From IMG/VR virus record IMGVR_UViG_3300008113_005797, positions 1 to 64,000 of that record: a stretch of 64,000 bases of DNA; one strand, given 5' to 3'. Every line of letters starts with the position of its first letter. Positions within the stretch are counted from its first letter, which is position 1. Shown piece by piece: positions 7,933 through 16,866 of this stretch. The notes below the pieces were generated by a model. The model had not been told where the DNA came from, did not search any database, and saw only the letters and a list, made by a program, of their open reading frames with translations. Position numbers and translations under genes: made by a program. The stretch comes from a virus.

Positions 7933-8379
7933 TTATTTTGCTACTAATGTTCCAGCTGCAAATAAGGTAAATTTAACAGTAGTGCTTGCAGTATTTGTTC
8001 TAAATCTAATGTTTGCTTCAGTTGCGGTTACACTCTCAACTTGTATAAAAATTTGTGAATTTGGCCAAGATGGAGATGTTTGTCCAATTGTATTAATTTG
8101 AACCCATACGTCTGGTGTTCCGTTAAATGTTTGGCCAAACTTTACTTTAGCTGGTGTTCCATTTTTATCAGAAGACTTTACTGATTTACTTGATGGAACA
8201 GCAACAACCGTAGATGAAACGGAAGCCACTGGAGTATTAGCTCCTGCATTTTGAATATTAATTACAGTTGGAGTTGCTGGCGCAGCCAATTTATTAATAT
8301 TCTGAATCATTGCGGCAATAAGGTCAGAAGTTACTGGGTCTCCTGCCGAAATTTTTGTTGGTATAAGCTGCTCTGCCAT
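7933..8379 (-). CDS. Virion-associated protein with possible H-type lectin-like C-terminus
   Basis: A 148-aa protein. Residues 1-75 are low-complexity (Ala, Thr, Ser, Val). Residues 80-148 contain VKFGQTFNGTPDVWVQI and FIQVESVTATEANIRFRT, a pattern resembling the H-type lectin fold often found on phage tail tips. It is the last gene of the virion operon, downstream of the main tip fibre. Carbohydrate binding is inferred from that resemblance. A simple capping β-sandwich is an alternative. Confidence 0.55.
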   Translation of the reverse strand: MAEQLIPTKISAGDPVTSDLIAAMIQNINKLAAPATPTVINIQNAGANTPVASVSSTVVAVPSSKSVKSSDKNGTPAKVKFGQTFNGTPDVWVQINTIGQTSPSWPNSQIFIQVESVTATEANIRFRTNTASTTVKFTLFAAGTLVAK

Positions 8380-8382
8380 TTT

Positions 8383-8544
8383 TTACTCCTTTGGTTGTTC
8401 TGATGGAACTTCCTGTAATTTATTTTGTTCTGCTAATTGTGTGATCTCGGCACGAAGCAATGCAATATGTGTCTCATATTGTGAGACCAATTCTCCAATG
8501 CGTTGCTGTAGGGCTTGAACTACTAGCTCTAATTTATTATCCAT
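8383..8544 (-). CDS. Short coiled-coil protein, 53 aa
   Basis: The protein reads MDNKLELVVQALQQRIGELV and continues as one amphipathic helix to a short Pro/Glu tail. AAGGAGATAAA directly before the ATG supports translation. It sits just before the lectin-like gene in the same direction. It could be a trimerisation or assembly helper, and its function is unknown. Confidence 0.65.
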   Translation of the reverse strand: MDNKLELVVQALQQRIGELVSQYETHIALLRAEITQLAEQNKLQEVPSEQPKE

Positions 8545-8575
8545 TTTATCTCCTTGATAGATTTAAAGTATACCA

Positions 8576-8779
8576 TTATGGGGTATTGTTGTCTAGCCCA
8601 TGTAGGGCTCTGTAGGATTCCGTTGTCATTTCTTCATCGGTAATTCCCCTATGTCTTGAAAACGGTTCTTTTAAATTTGAACCGCAGTCTGGGCATGTGG
8701 CATAGCCCCACCCATTATCTACTGAGTCTGCGTAGAGTTCTTTATCGTCTATGCATATTGAGCACCAAAATTTAAACAT
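8576..8779 (-). CDS. Zinc-ribbon protein, 67 aa
   Basis: Two Cys pairs, CSIC near residue 6 and CPDCGSN near residue 29, form a zinc ribbon. The protein is otherwise acidic and unrecognised. The start at 8779 abuts the stop of the tip fibre gene, so it belongs to the virion operon even though it does not look structural. Confidence 0.68.
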   Translation of the reverse strand: MFKFWCSICIDDKELYADSVDNGWGYATCPDCGSNLKEPFSRHRGITDEEMTTESYRALHGLDNNTP

Positions 8780-11691
8780 TAACTATTCTCCAGTTCTAAT
8801 ATTCTAGCTTCCATCTCTTCTACCTTTAGCTTAAGATCACGGACAATTGGTATTAATAAATAAGGATATTTCTGCTCATTTCTAAACGAAGTTATCTGGC
8901 CAGTAAGATCTCTTTGAACAAAGTATCCAAGACCAGATGCATCTATATCTTCGGCAATTGGTCCGAAACTATGTGTGCCCTTCATTTCGTGAGCAATTTC
9001 ATCTGTATCTGTTTTATATGTATAAAAGTTTATTGGAACATCTAGGATTCTTTCATAGTAATGCTTTGGGACCTCTGTTATATTTTCCTTATATCTCCTA
9101 GATGAGTCTGATACGAATCCGTCGCCCATGTGTCTAAATCCTACAGCCCTTACAATATTTCTAATTTCTGCTGCATAATCAAGATCGCTTGCATTTGCAA
9201 CATCTACTGCAATTCTATTTACATTTGTTATGGTCTGGATTCTAAAAGATCTAACTCTCTCTGAATAAGGATTTCCTATTCTAAATACATAGTTGTCACC
9301 AGAGACCCATCCAAGGTACACCTTGTCTCCAAATATTATTCTAGGCAAAACTCCAGTATCTGGATTTGTTGACGCTCTTAGATCTCCTTCAATTGCTCCA
9401 ATTGAAAAACCACCAATTGTTCCAGACTTTGCGGCTATGTTTCCAGAAAATGACGCCGACCCCGTTCCAGTTAATATGCTTACTGTAGGGTTTCCGCTTG
9501 TGTCGTATGCCTGAAATCCTTGAGAGTTCAATGTGATTCTTGATCCAGATGTCGCTGGGCCAGTGTTGCTTGCATTTGATGCACCGCTCCAAATGTTTAT
9601 TCCGTTACCGCTTATACCAGTTATTTCATTAGAAGCATTTGCAATTACATATGCGCTTGCTTTAAGCTTCGTGCTAAGAGAAGTATTTATTGTTGCAATT
9701 GATGAGTCTTGATAAGCATTCCATGAAGATCCATTCCATGCTTTTAATATATTTCCGTTTGCTGTATCTATCCACATGTCACCAGTTCTTAATGCATTAG
9801 CACCAGTTCCATTTGTTGGAGCCGTTCCAGAAACAAAAGTTTTATTTTTTCCTGTTGCTGTTGTTAAAGCTGTTGCTGCATCATTTACTGCTGTTGTGAT
9901 TCCAGAATCTCTATAGTCAACCCATGATGCGCCATTCCAAACCTTTGGCCTATTATTATTAGCTGTATCAAACCATAGATCTCCAACTGCTGTTGCTGTT
10001 GCTGAAGTTCCAGTGAAGATTGATTTTTTTGCATTGATTGCAGTCAAGGTTGATCCACCAGTAATAACTACGTTTCCAGATATATCTGCTCCCGTGGCAT
10101 ACATCTTTCCAGTTTTATCTACTCTAAATGCAGCGTTAGATCCTGTTTGGGAGCCCACCCACAATCTCCAGGTTGCATCATTTGAACTTAGACGAACAAT
10201 AGAAGCAAGGGTTCCCGTAGTATCTCCTAAAGTAATATTTCCATTGCTGTCTAATATAGTTCCGCTTTTAGAAATTGAGCCTACTGTTTGTGAGGTTCCG
10301 CTAATTGTCCAGCCACCTATAAAACCTTTACGAGCATCAAGAAGTCCAGCAGTTGTAATGGCCACGGTTGCATCTGTTGCAATTCCGTCATACGCAAAAA
10401 TACCAGAATCATTAAATCTTACTCTAGCCCCGCTTGTTGGCGAAGATCCAGCGTACAAAGTTCCACTTGACGTTCCTCCTGAAGGTACGGCTAGCTGAAC
10501 ATTGCCAGTAAATTTTCCTCCCGTTGCATCAACGTTACCAGTTAAATATAAATCTGTTCCGTTCCAATATAAAAACTCTGTTGGGTTTCCAACCCTAAAT
10601 TGTCCAGTCGTAAGCCAAAAATTATTGCCAACGTTTGTTGTAGATTTGTTTAAAATTATGCCATGATATGTTCCAGAAGTTAAAGATGGATTTGTTAAAG
10701 GTACTGTATTTAAATTAATACTTTGTGAAATACCAGTACCTATTTTAAACAAGTCCTGGGAGGCTCCGCCTATTGCTATAAAAGATTTAAGTCTTGCAAG
10801 AGCTCCAGCTGCTGTGCCGTCGGCATCTTGTGCTTGAAAGGTTCCAGATGCAGCACCAGTCCAATTTACAACATCATACGGTGTAACGGCTGCTACCTGG
10901 TAATAATATAATGTGTTAGGTATTAATCCAGTAGCAACAAAAGTATTATTTGTTCTTCCATCTACAGAAGCATATTCCCAAAGCGGAGTTCCAGTATTTG
11001 GATTTGTTGTTGACCATCTGATTGCGTAACCAGCAGTTTTGGTATTAGTTGAAACAGCCCAAGTCAATGAAGAAACTACGCTAAATCCACTTAAATCTTT
11101 TGGATCAATCGATGCTGTGGCTGTGGTTGAAGCTGGATTTTCAACTGTAAAAGTTGTGTCTGGGTCTGGGTTTAGTGGAGTAACAGGCCCCGCTGTAACG
11201 CTAGATCTATTAGAGTCGTCCCACTTATCTCTTACAGTAACCTTTACCCACCTAGGAGCTGTGCTTCCAGTTTGTATTGTAACATTAGTTGATGTGCCTA
11301 CATAAACTATATACTCTTCTCCAGTGAATGTGCCAGTTAAACTTTCAAATATAACAATATCTTCTTGTACGCTTAATGGGTCAATATCAAACTTTACTCC
11401 ATAGGCCCTGTAAGATGGGGTCAACGTTAAGTTTAAAACTGGCTTGGTTAAATTTGGAATATCAAAGGTATGCTGTACTGATGCTGACCTAGGGCCTTCT
11501 GTGATTTCTTTAGTTTCTGCATCTTCAAACAAATATGTAAACCAAAATGTATACTTTTTATTTTTTACTAATGGAAGTCTTATAATTTTATCGTATGACT
11601 CACTGGATGAATTTGAGGCAGCGTTAGCAGCATCGGAATTATTTTTATTTAAGTCTGGTGGGGTGTATCCCTTATAAGATCCATCTGCCAT
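8779..11691 (-). CDS. Tail-tip fibre with fibronectin-like region and S74-type C-terminal chaperone
   Basis: A 970-aa fibre. The first ~290 residues have fibronectin-III-like patterns (Trp/Tyr-spaced β-sandwich, IPNTLYYYQVAAVTPYD). The middle has repeated blocks such as GDLWFDTANNNRPKVWNGAS and GDMWIDTANGNILKAWNGSS. The C-terminal ~115 residues match the intramolecular chaperone of endosialidase/S74 fibres (SSRRYKENITEVP, HSFGPIAEDIDA, a coiled coil at the end), which trimerises the fibre and then cleaves itself off. It is the distal host-recognition candidate of the conserved tail module. Confidence 0.85.
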   Translation of the reverse strand: MADGSYKGYTPPDLNKNNSDAANAASNSSSESYDKIIRLPLVKNKKYTFWFTYLFEDAETKEITEGPRSASVQHTFDIPNLTKPVLNLTLTPSYRAYGVKFDIDPLSVQEDIVIFESLTGTFTGEEYIVYVGTSTNVTIQTGSTAPRWVKVTVRDKWDDSNRSSVTAGPVTPLNPDPDTTFTVENPASTTATASIDPKDLSGFSVVSSLTWAVSTNTKTAGYAIRWSTTNPNTGTPLWEYASVDGRTNNTFVATGLIPNTLYYYQVAAVTPYDVVNWTGAASGTFQAQDADGTAAGALARLKSFIAIGGASQDLFKIGTGISQSINLNTVPLTNPSLTSGTYHGIILNKSTTNVGNNFWLTTGQFRVGNPTEFLYWNGTDLYLTGNVDATGGKFTGNVQLAVPSGGTSSGTLYAGSSPTSGARVRFNDSGIFAYDGIATDATVAITTAGLLDARKGFIGGWTISGTSQTVGSISKSGTILDSNGNITLGDTTGTLASIVRLSSNDATWRLWVGSQTGSNAAFRVDKTGKMYATGADISGNVVITGGSTLTAINAKKSIFTGTSATATAVGDLWFDTANNNRPKVWNGASWVDYRDSGITTAVNDAATALTTATGKNKTFVSGTAPTNGTGANALRTGDMWIDTANGNILKAWNGSSWNAYQDSSIATINTSLSTKLKASAYVIANASNEITGISGNGINIWSGASNASNTGPATSGSRITLNSQGFQAYDTSGNPTVSILTGTGSASFSGNIAAKSGTIGGFSIGAIEGDLRASTNPDTGVLPRIIFGDKVYLGWVSGDNYVFRIGNPYSERVRSFRIQTITNVNRIAVDVANASDLDYAAEIRNIVRAVGFRHMGDGFVSDSSRRYKENITEVPKHYYERILDVPINFYTYKTDTDEIAHEMKGTHSFGPIAEDIDASGLGYFVQRDLTGQITSFRNEQKYPYLLIPIVRDLKLKVEEMEARILELENS

Positions 11692-11692
11692 T

Positions 11693-12649
11693 TTAGAATG
11701 CTATTCCTAATCTATATTCAATATCCATCTGTCTGCCGATTGATTTAGTAATTGGATTTGCAATTACAGATCTACTAATTAATCCATAATCTGATCTGAA
11801 TGAATCTTCGTCATTAAGCCTTACGCCATCAAATAAAACATTGCATGCGCCAGACGACTTTGCTTTAACCCCAACCGATATCTTTATTATCGATGAGCTA
11901 TCTGGGGAACCAGATTCAAATCCGCTAGAGTACAGGTTGTTTAGTGTTAATGACTTTAACTTGTTTCCAATAGACAAATCTCCAGAATATCTAATCTCAT
12001 AATAGTCTGTAGACGAACTGTACAGTCTAACAAAAACATAGTCTAAGTTTAAATCGTTTTGCACGTAAGCAAATGTTAAGCTGTCATTTTGACTATATCC
12101 AGTAATATCTAAACTTATGTTAGCGGAATATTGATTTGTGGTAGAGGGAGTTGCAGAGATTGATAAGTTATTAGAGCCAAACCTTGGTGTTGGAGATATA
12201 ACTGCAGTTGAGTATGATCCGTCATCTAAAGTCCACTGTTGGTAGTCAGAAAAATTAGTAATAGATCTACTTGAATAATCGGTTGCTCCCAAAGTAACAC
12301 TTGGATAAAGGCCAACTTCAGATATAATTCCAGAAACATCTACGGGCAAAGTTGCTCTATAAACAACGCCATAAGTGCTAAGTCCAGTAGTTGCACTTGT
12401 CTGTATGTCTACGCTTGAAAGATTTACCTGTGCTCTATAAAATTCAAAATCTAGGCCAGTGTTGTTTTCGGATGCGGTACTTGAACCTATTCCAATTGCT
12501 ATGTCTTTATCTTTTACAAAAGACTGGCCAGCTAGATATTGTGTTAAGTATCTTTTCCCAAATTTAGTTAAAATATTTTTAGATTTATATATTTCTTTTC
12601 CATCTTGGATAAAAACATAGTGTCCTGATAAACAAATATTAGATTCCAT
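11693..12649 (-). CDS. Tail-tip/minor tail structural protein, 318 aa
   Basis: β-rich protein whose N-terminus (LSGHYVFIQDGKEIYKSKNI, then KFGKRYLTQYLAG) resembles tail proteins that join fibre to tip. The central part looks like a carbohydrate-binding β-sandwich (NLSISATPSTTNQYSANISL), but no catalytic residues are obvious. It sits between the small 116-aa gene and the S74 fibre. The specific role is inferred from order. Confidence 0.6.
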   Translation of the reverse strand: MESNICLSGHYVFIQDGKEIYKSKNILTKFGKRYLTQYLAGQSFVKDKDIAIGIGSSTASENNTGLDFEFYRAQVNLSSVDIQTSATTGLSTYGVVYRATLPVDVSGIISEVGLYPSVTLGATDYSSRSITNFSDYQQWTLDDGSYSTAVISPTPRFGSNNLSISATPSTTNQYSANISLDITGYSQNDSLTFAYVQNDLNLDYVFVRLYSSSTDYYEIRYSGDLSIGNKLKSLTLNNLYSSGFESGSPDSSSIIKISVGVKAKSSGACNVLFDGVRLNDEDSFRSDYGLISRSVIANPITKSIGRQMDIEYRLGIAF

Positions 12650-12989
12650 ATCCCATAACTCCTATCACTTCTGATCCAACATGATTTTTAACATTAAATT
12701 TAAATTCAACAAATTGATTTTTATTTCCGTCCGTTATCAAAGTCTTGCTTATCAGCTTAATATCTTCTAAGTTGGGGGCCTCTAGCCCTTCTTCTGTTTC
12801 TACAACAACCTCTACGTCAGAGTCCGACTCTTCTCCTGATATAGAACTTATTTCAGATTGCGTAAGTGTAGAGGGGTCTACAATTATATACAAGTCTGGG
12901 TTGAGCACATCTATGAGCTTGTCTCCTGGAAAAAGCAAAAGCTTTTTTGATTTAGGGGCTCTTGAGGCTGGTTGTTTTTGATTACTCAT
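12639..12989 (-). CDS. Hypothetical tail-region protein, 116 aa
   Basis: Unrecognised protein. A basic N-terminus (QKQPASRAPKSKK) is followed by an acidic Ser/Glu stretch and a β-rich end (FVEFKFNVKNHVGSEVIG). No Shine-Dalgarno is visible. Instead an extended -10 box ends 6 nt before the ATG, suggesting a leaderless transcript. Its stop overlaps the next gene by 11 nt. Confidence 0.6.
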   Translation of the reverse strand: MSNQKQPASRAPKSKKLLLFPGDKLIDVLNPDLYIIVDPSTLTQSEISSISGEESDSDVEVVVETEEGLEAPNLEDIKLISKTLITDGNKNQFVEFKFNVKNHVGSEVIGVMGYGI

Positions 12990-12995
12990 ATTAAC

Positions 12996-13004
12996 ATTCT
13001 ACCA
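12996..13004 (-). promoter_or_regulatory. Extended -10 element for a leaderless transcript
   Basis: On the minus strand, TGG-TAGAAT is followed by GTTAAT and then ATG. The six-base gap puts the predicted transcription start at or next to the start codon. The same layout recurs before three other genes in this window. Confidence 0.5.
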
Positions 13005-13006
13005 TT

Positions 13007-16000
13007 TCATCCAGTATAAATCGATCTACAGGTCAGTCTTGTTACTGGGGGGCTAATATCGTCGTAGTTATTTTCTACCTCTAATACCACATACTTTCCT
13101 GCTGAATATGGCGGGGTTACGTCTTCAGAAGAATATAGCTGATTTGCTGGGTAAGATATTTCAACCACATCTCCAATTTGAATTAAAGGGTTTATAAATG
13201 TTTCTAGGCTTACAACTCTTTGTTGTTTTGACCACTGTTCCGTAATCCATTTAGAAAGAGCAATTGCTTCCGATTCTTTTTGTATCCAAAGTGAATCAAA
13301 GGCTATTTCTTCAGATCGATCTTCGTCTGTTAAACTAGGGTCAATATATTCAAATGCGTCTGAGGGGGTTATTTGATTTCCAACTATTACAAAAGATTTT
13401 TCTTGACCATTAGATAGGCTAGTAAAAGTTCCAGTATTGTTCATAACAAAAACGTCCATTGTAAATGGGTCTAACGAAGACCCCACAAGAGTGACATCAT
13501 TATTTTGTACAATGACGGGATAAAGGGGGTAGCCTGGGGAGTTTGTATATCTTCCAGTAATTCTTTTTAATTCTCTTGCTACTGGACCAAACTCTCTAAG
13601 CCACACATCTGTAACAGCTTTGTCATTTTTATTAAATATAAAATCACTAAATGTTTTTACCATCGCAGAGTTAGTTGAAAGAAATCCAGCGTATGCATCA
13701 AAAGAAGATGTTGATCCAAATTCTTCTTTTGTAAGACTAGCTGTGTAGACATAGTCGAACGATGTTACTCCCTGCAAAGAAGCTATGCCAATTTTATTTG
13801 TTAGCGGTATTGGTGATGTATCCGTAATTCCAACTATTTTTCCGTTTAAAGATATTTTAAAAACTCTATTTTCTTCAGAACCATTCATTATTGTAAGACC
13901 TTTAATTTCAACTTTATACAAGTCTCCACCATTGATATTTGTAACTATGCTTCCATCTTCATCTTTTTGGCTTGTTGTCATTGCAACTGGCTTGCCGTCT
14001 ACAATTTTATAAAAATTTACATCCCTATATGTCTTATCCCCATTACTATTTTGAGTGGTAGATATAGAAAGCAGATATCCGCTTGTATTGTTTGCATTTA
14101 ATGAAAAAGCTATTCCAGCGGTTGTCATTTGATTTCCAGTAACCTGTTTTGTTGTTTTATCTACTATGAGTGGAAAGTACATGTTGGTTCCTATAACAAA
14201 CGCTTTATCAGAGCTTGAATTATATTGAGCCTCTGTAGTTGCTATTTTATATAAAGTGTTTGGAACATATTTATCTGTGGCTGGGTCGTTGGGGTCGCTT
14301 GGAGGAACGTATGTCACATCGTTGGCAAATATTGTTGCCATTGATCTAGAAACTCCCTCGTATAACATTTTTTGACCGTCTGAGCCTTTTGGGTCATAGG
14401 CTGGAATACTTGTAGTTAGCATTGAACCTGGACTTGATGTAAAATTACCTGTTGCAGAATTCCATTCAAGCTGGGTCCACCCGTCTTGTGAATTTCCAAG
14501 AATGTGTGTCATGTCTTTATCTAGCATAGATTGAGTGTAGGAGGAGCTAATCGGACCCAATACGTTGAATGCATTTCTAGTTTTAATTCTATAGTTGTTA
14601 GTTGCTTTAAATGAAGATGGCTTAGAGAGCCCTTGGTATTTTGCAACATCAGAATCAGAAGTCATCCATTTATATTTTATTGTTCCAGTATCTACTTCAG
14701 AATAGCTATACTCTATTGCATCATATTCTATAATTTCTTTTTCAATTACAAGATATCCGCTAAAACTGTACTGAACAGTATTATACCCGCTTGTAATAAC
14801 TGGTTCGCAGGACACAACTCCTTTTGCCGCAACCTCACCAGAATTATTTGTATATGATGGCTGTACGGGCAATACATCATTAACCAATGCCGATGCCCCA
14901 AGCGTAATGACTGGTGCGTCGTAAAGATTTTCTCCAGTACCTCTATAAGAGCTGACAAGCTGAGGAGTATATATTATTTTTACAGCTTTTACTGATGGTA
15001 CATTTTCAATAGACAGGCTAGATATGTTTGCAAGTTTTGTGCCAATATTTCTGTCTCTAAGCTTTATGTTTGTAACCTTATCTTTTTTAAATATGTAGTC
15101 TCTTGGATAAAACTGTAGAGTATCGTGCTCATCAAAAGTAGCTATCATTTGTGTGTCTTTGCATAAATCTTGTATGTGATCCCACACTGTTTTAGTCTGA
15201 TCAGTGTACCAATGATATGGAGATATTACTGTTGTGTCTGAAGTTGTAAGATTAAAGTTATAGTTGGTAAATCCAACAGAGTCTAGCAGCCTTCTAATAA
15301 TAGCAACCGAAGTCATGTTATCACAAACAATATCTGGTGGCTTTATGTACTGCAGCTCTTTTGCTCCATCTAATGCGGTTATACTAACTTCACCAAATTC
15401 ACTTACAGAAAAAGATTCAACATAAAACTTTCCTAGTTTTATTTTTTCTGTTCCTATTACCACGAATGGATTTAATACGGAATCTTTGTATAAGTTTATT
15501 TTATTTTTATTAAAAGGAGCTGTTTTGTCATAATATTCATATGCCCTATCATATCCATTCATTTCTAAGTAAACAGAGTTTGACGTAACATTTCCTACAG
15601 GAACTATACCAGAAATATCATCTGAGGCTGATTTGTTTACTGTCATTGATACTAGCCTATTAGTAATATCAATTACATACCTTGGAGATATTTCTATTAC
15701 ACCTACATATCCGCCAGATGTATCTAAAGACGAGATTTCAATTTTTACTGCGCTAATATTAATACCTGCTGAAGGTTCTGTAAATTCGGTTGTACTCCAG
15801 GAGCTTCCATTGTAATATAAATTAACAACACCATTGTCTGGGACAGGAATATTTGTAGCAATTGTGGTTTCTGTTCCAGTAAGTCCTATTGTTTTTACTG
15901 TCCAATTTACTGGCTTTGAGTGTGATGTTTCAAATTTAACAACTATTTTATTTGTTACTGCAGTTTTTGCAGCAGGATATGAAGCTGTCAATATACAATT

Positions 16001-16405
16001 AGATAAAGATGTTCCAGTTGCCACTGGGGTGACCCAGTACTTATAAATCATTTTTGAACCTGAAAAATATAATCTAGATGTAAAGTTGGCGGCTGTTTTA
16101 TATTTATCAATAACTCCAGACGCTGCATCTTTGGTTAGACTTGGATCTCCTGCAATCATATATTTAATGCCTGCAAGTTTTGGGCGACGTGGATCAATAA
16201 TAGATGTTATTGGGAATAGTTTTTCAAATGGCTTATAGGTATATCCGTCAACTGTTTTTGTTGCAGTCTTGACTCCTTCAGGGGCGTCTATACTAACGCC
16301 AGAAATTAAAGAGTTCATGTTATATTCAATCCAGCATCCATTTGTAATAGGCAAGGATTGTGCTTGTTCTAGTAAGTTAATTGTACTTTGTGTGGCAGAT
16401 AACAT
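13007..16405 (-). CDS. Large minor tail protein (baseplate/tip hub-like)
   Basis: A 1132-aa protein directly downstream (in transcription) of the tape measure and distal-tail genes, where the siphovirus tip hub lies. The N-terminal third contains tail-protein-like motifs (TSNSVYLEMNGYD, GKFYVESFSVSEFGEVSITA, LLDSVGFTNYN). The middle and end contain LamG-like and β-sandwich stretches. I start it at MLSATQ, whose ATG overlaps the stop of the preceding gene. No protease or muralytic motif was recognised. Confidence 0.7.
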   Translation of the reverse strand: MLSATQSTINLLEQAQSLPITNGCWIEYNMNSLISGVSIDAPEGVKTATKTVDGYTYKPFEKLFPITSIIDPRRPKLAGIKYMIAGDPSLTKDAASGVIDKYKTAANFTSRLYFSGSKMIYKYWVTPVATGTSLSNCILTASYPAAKTAVTNKIVVKFETSHSKPVNWTVKTIGLTGTETTIATNIPVPDNGVVNLYYNGSSWSTTEFTEPSAGINISAVKIEISSLDTSGGYVGVIEISPRYVIDITNRLVSMTVNKSASDDISGIVPVGNVTSNSVYLEMNGYDRAYEYYDKTAPFNKNKINLYKDSVLNPFVVIGTEKIKLGKFYVESFSVSEFGEVSITALDGAKELQYIKPPDIVCDNMTSVAIIRRLLDSVGFTNYNFNLTTSDTTVISPYHWYTDQTKTVWDHIQDLCKDTQMIATFDEHDTLQFYPRDYIFKKDKVTNIKLRDRNIGTKLANISSLSIENVPSVKAVKIIYTPQLVSSYRGTGENLYDAPVITLGASALVNDVLPVQPSYTNNSGEVAAKGVVSCEPVITSGYNTVQYSFSGYLVIEKEIIEYDAIEYSYSEVDTGTIKYKWMTSDSDVAKYQGLSKPSSFKATNNYRIKTRNAFNVLGPISSSYTQSMLDKDMTHILGNSQDGWTQLEWNSATGNFTSSPGSMLTTSIPAYDPKGSDGQKMLYEGVSRSMATIFANDVTYVPPSDPNDPATDKYVPNTLYKIATTEAQYNSSSDKAFVIGTNMYFPLIVDKTTKQVTGNQMTTAGIAFSLNANNTSGYLLSISTTQNSNGDKTYRDVNFYKIVDGKPVAMTTSQKDEDGSIVTNINGGDLYKVEIKGLTIMNGSEENRVFKISLNGKIVGITDTSPIPLTNKIGIASLQGVTSFDYVYTASLTKEEFGSTSSFDAYAGFLSTNSAMVKTFSDFIFNKNDKAVTDVWLREFGPVARELKRITGRYTNSPGYPLYPVIVQNNDVTLVGSSLDPFTMDVFVMNNTGTFTSLSNGQEKSFVIVGNQITPSDAFEYIDPSLTDEDRSEEIAFDSLWIQKESEAIALSKWITEQWSKQQRVVSLETFINPLIQIGDVVEISYPANQLYSSEDVTPPYSAGKYVVLEVENNYDDISPPVTRLTCRSIYTG

Positions 16406-16866
16406 TATACTTCTTCCAGGCCTATAGATACATCCCAAAACTCTTGTGGTGCGTCAGCAGAATTTTCTTTTACATTTCTTTTGATAATAGTAAATGAACA
16501 TGAAGTAAAAGACATTAAAAGGATTTCGTCTCTAGCTACATTATTATTATATGATATTTTTACCTTAAATGTGTTTTTACCTTTTTCTCCAGAATAAAAA
16601 TCTTTAATTGATTTTGCTCCGTATCCCCCGTCTACCGTAGATGCATCATTTGTTGGCAACATGCTCCAGCTAGTGCTAATAGATCTTTTATCAGCAATGT
16701 GCACTTTCCTTAAGGCTCCACCAGACATTCTTTGTGTCTTTTCAATTCTTTCAATATTTATAGAAATAGGAGACCTGTTGTGTTCAGATAGTTTTTGCCA
16801 TGAAGGAGTGTCCGTGCTAGAGATATCTAAATACAGGGCTGAGCCTACTGGTAAAGTTAATGTCAT
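16405..16866 (-). CDS. Distal-tail/minor tail protein, 153 aa
   Basis: β-rich protein right after the tape measure gene. Segments such as SISINIERIEKTQRMSGG, STSWSMLPTNDAS and FYSGEKGKNTFKVKI resemble the small minor tail proteins that link tube and tip. The start overlaps the tape-measure stop (ATGA type). Assignment rests mainly on position. Confidence 0.62.
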   Translation of the reverse strand: MTLTLPVGSALYLDISSTDTPSWQKLSEHNRSPISINIERIEKTQRMSGGALRKVHIADKRSISTSWSMLPTNDASTVDGGYGAKSIKDFYSGEKGKNTFKVKISYNNNVARDEILLMSFTSCSFTIIKRNVKENSADAPQEFWDVSIGLEEV

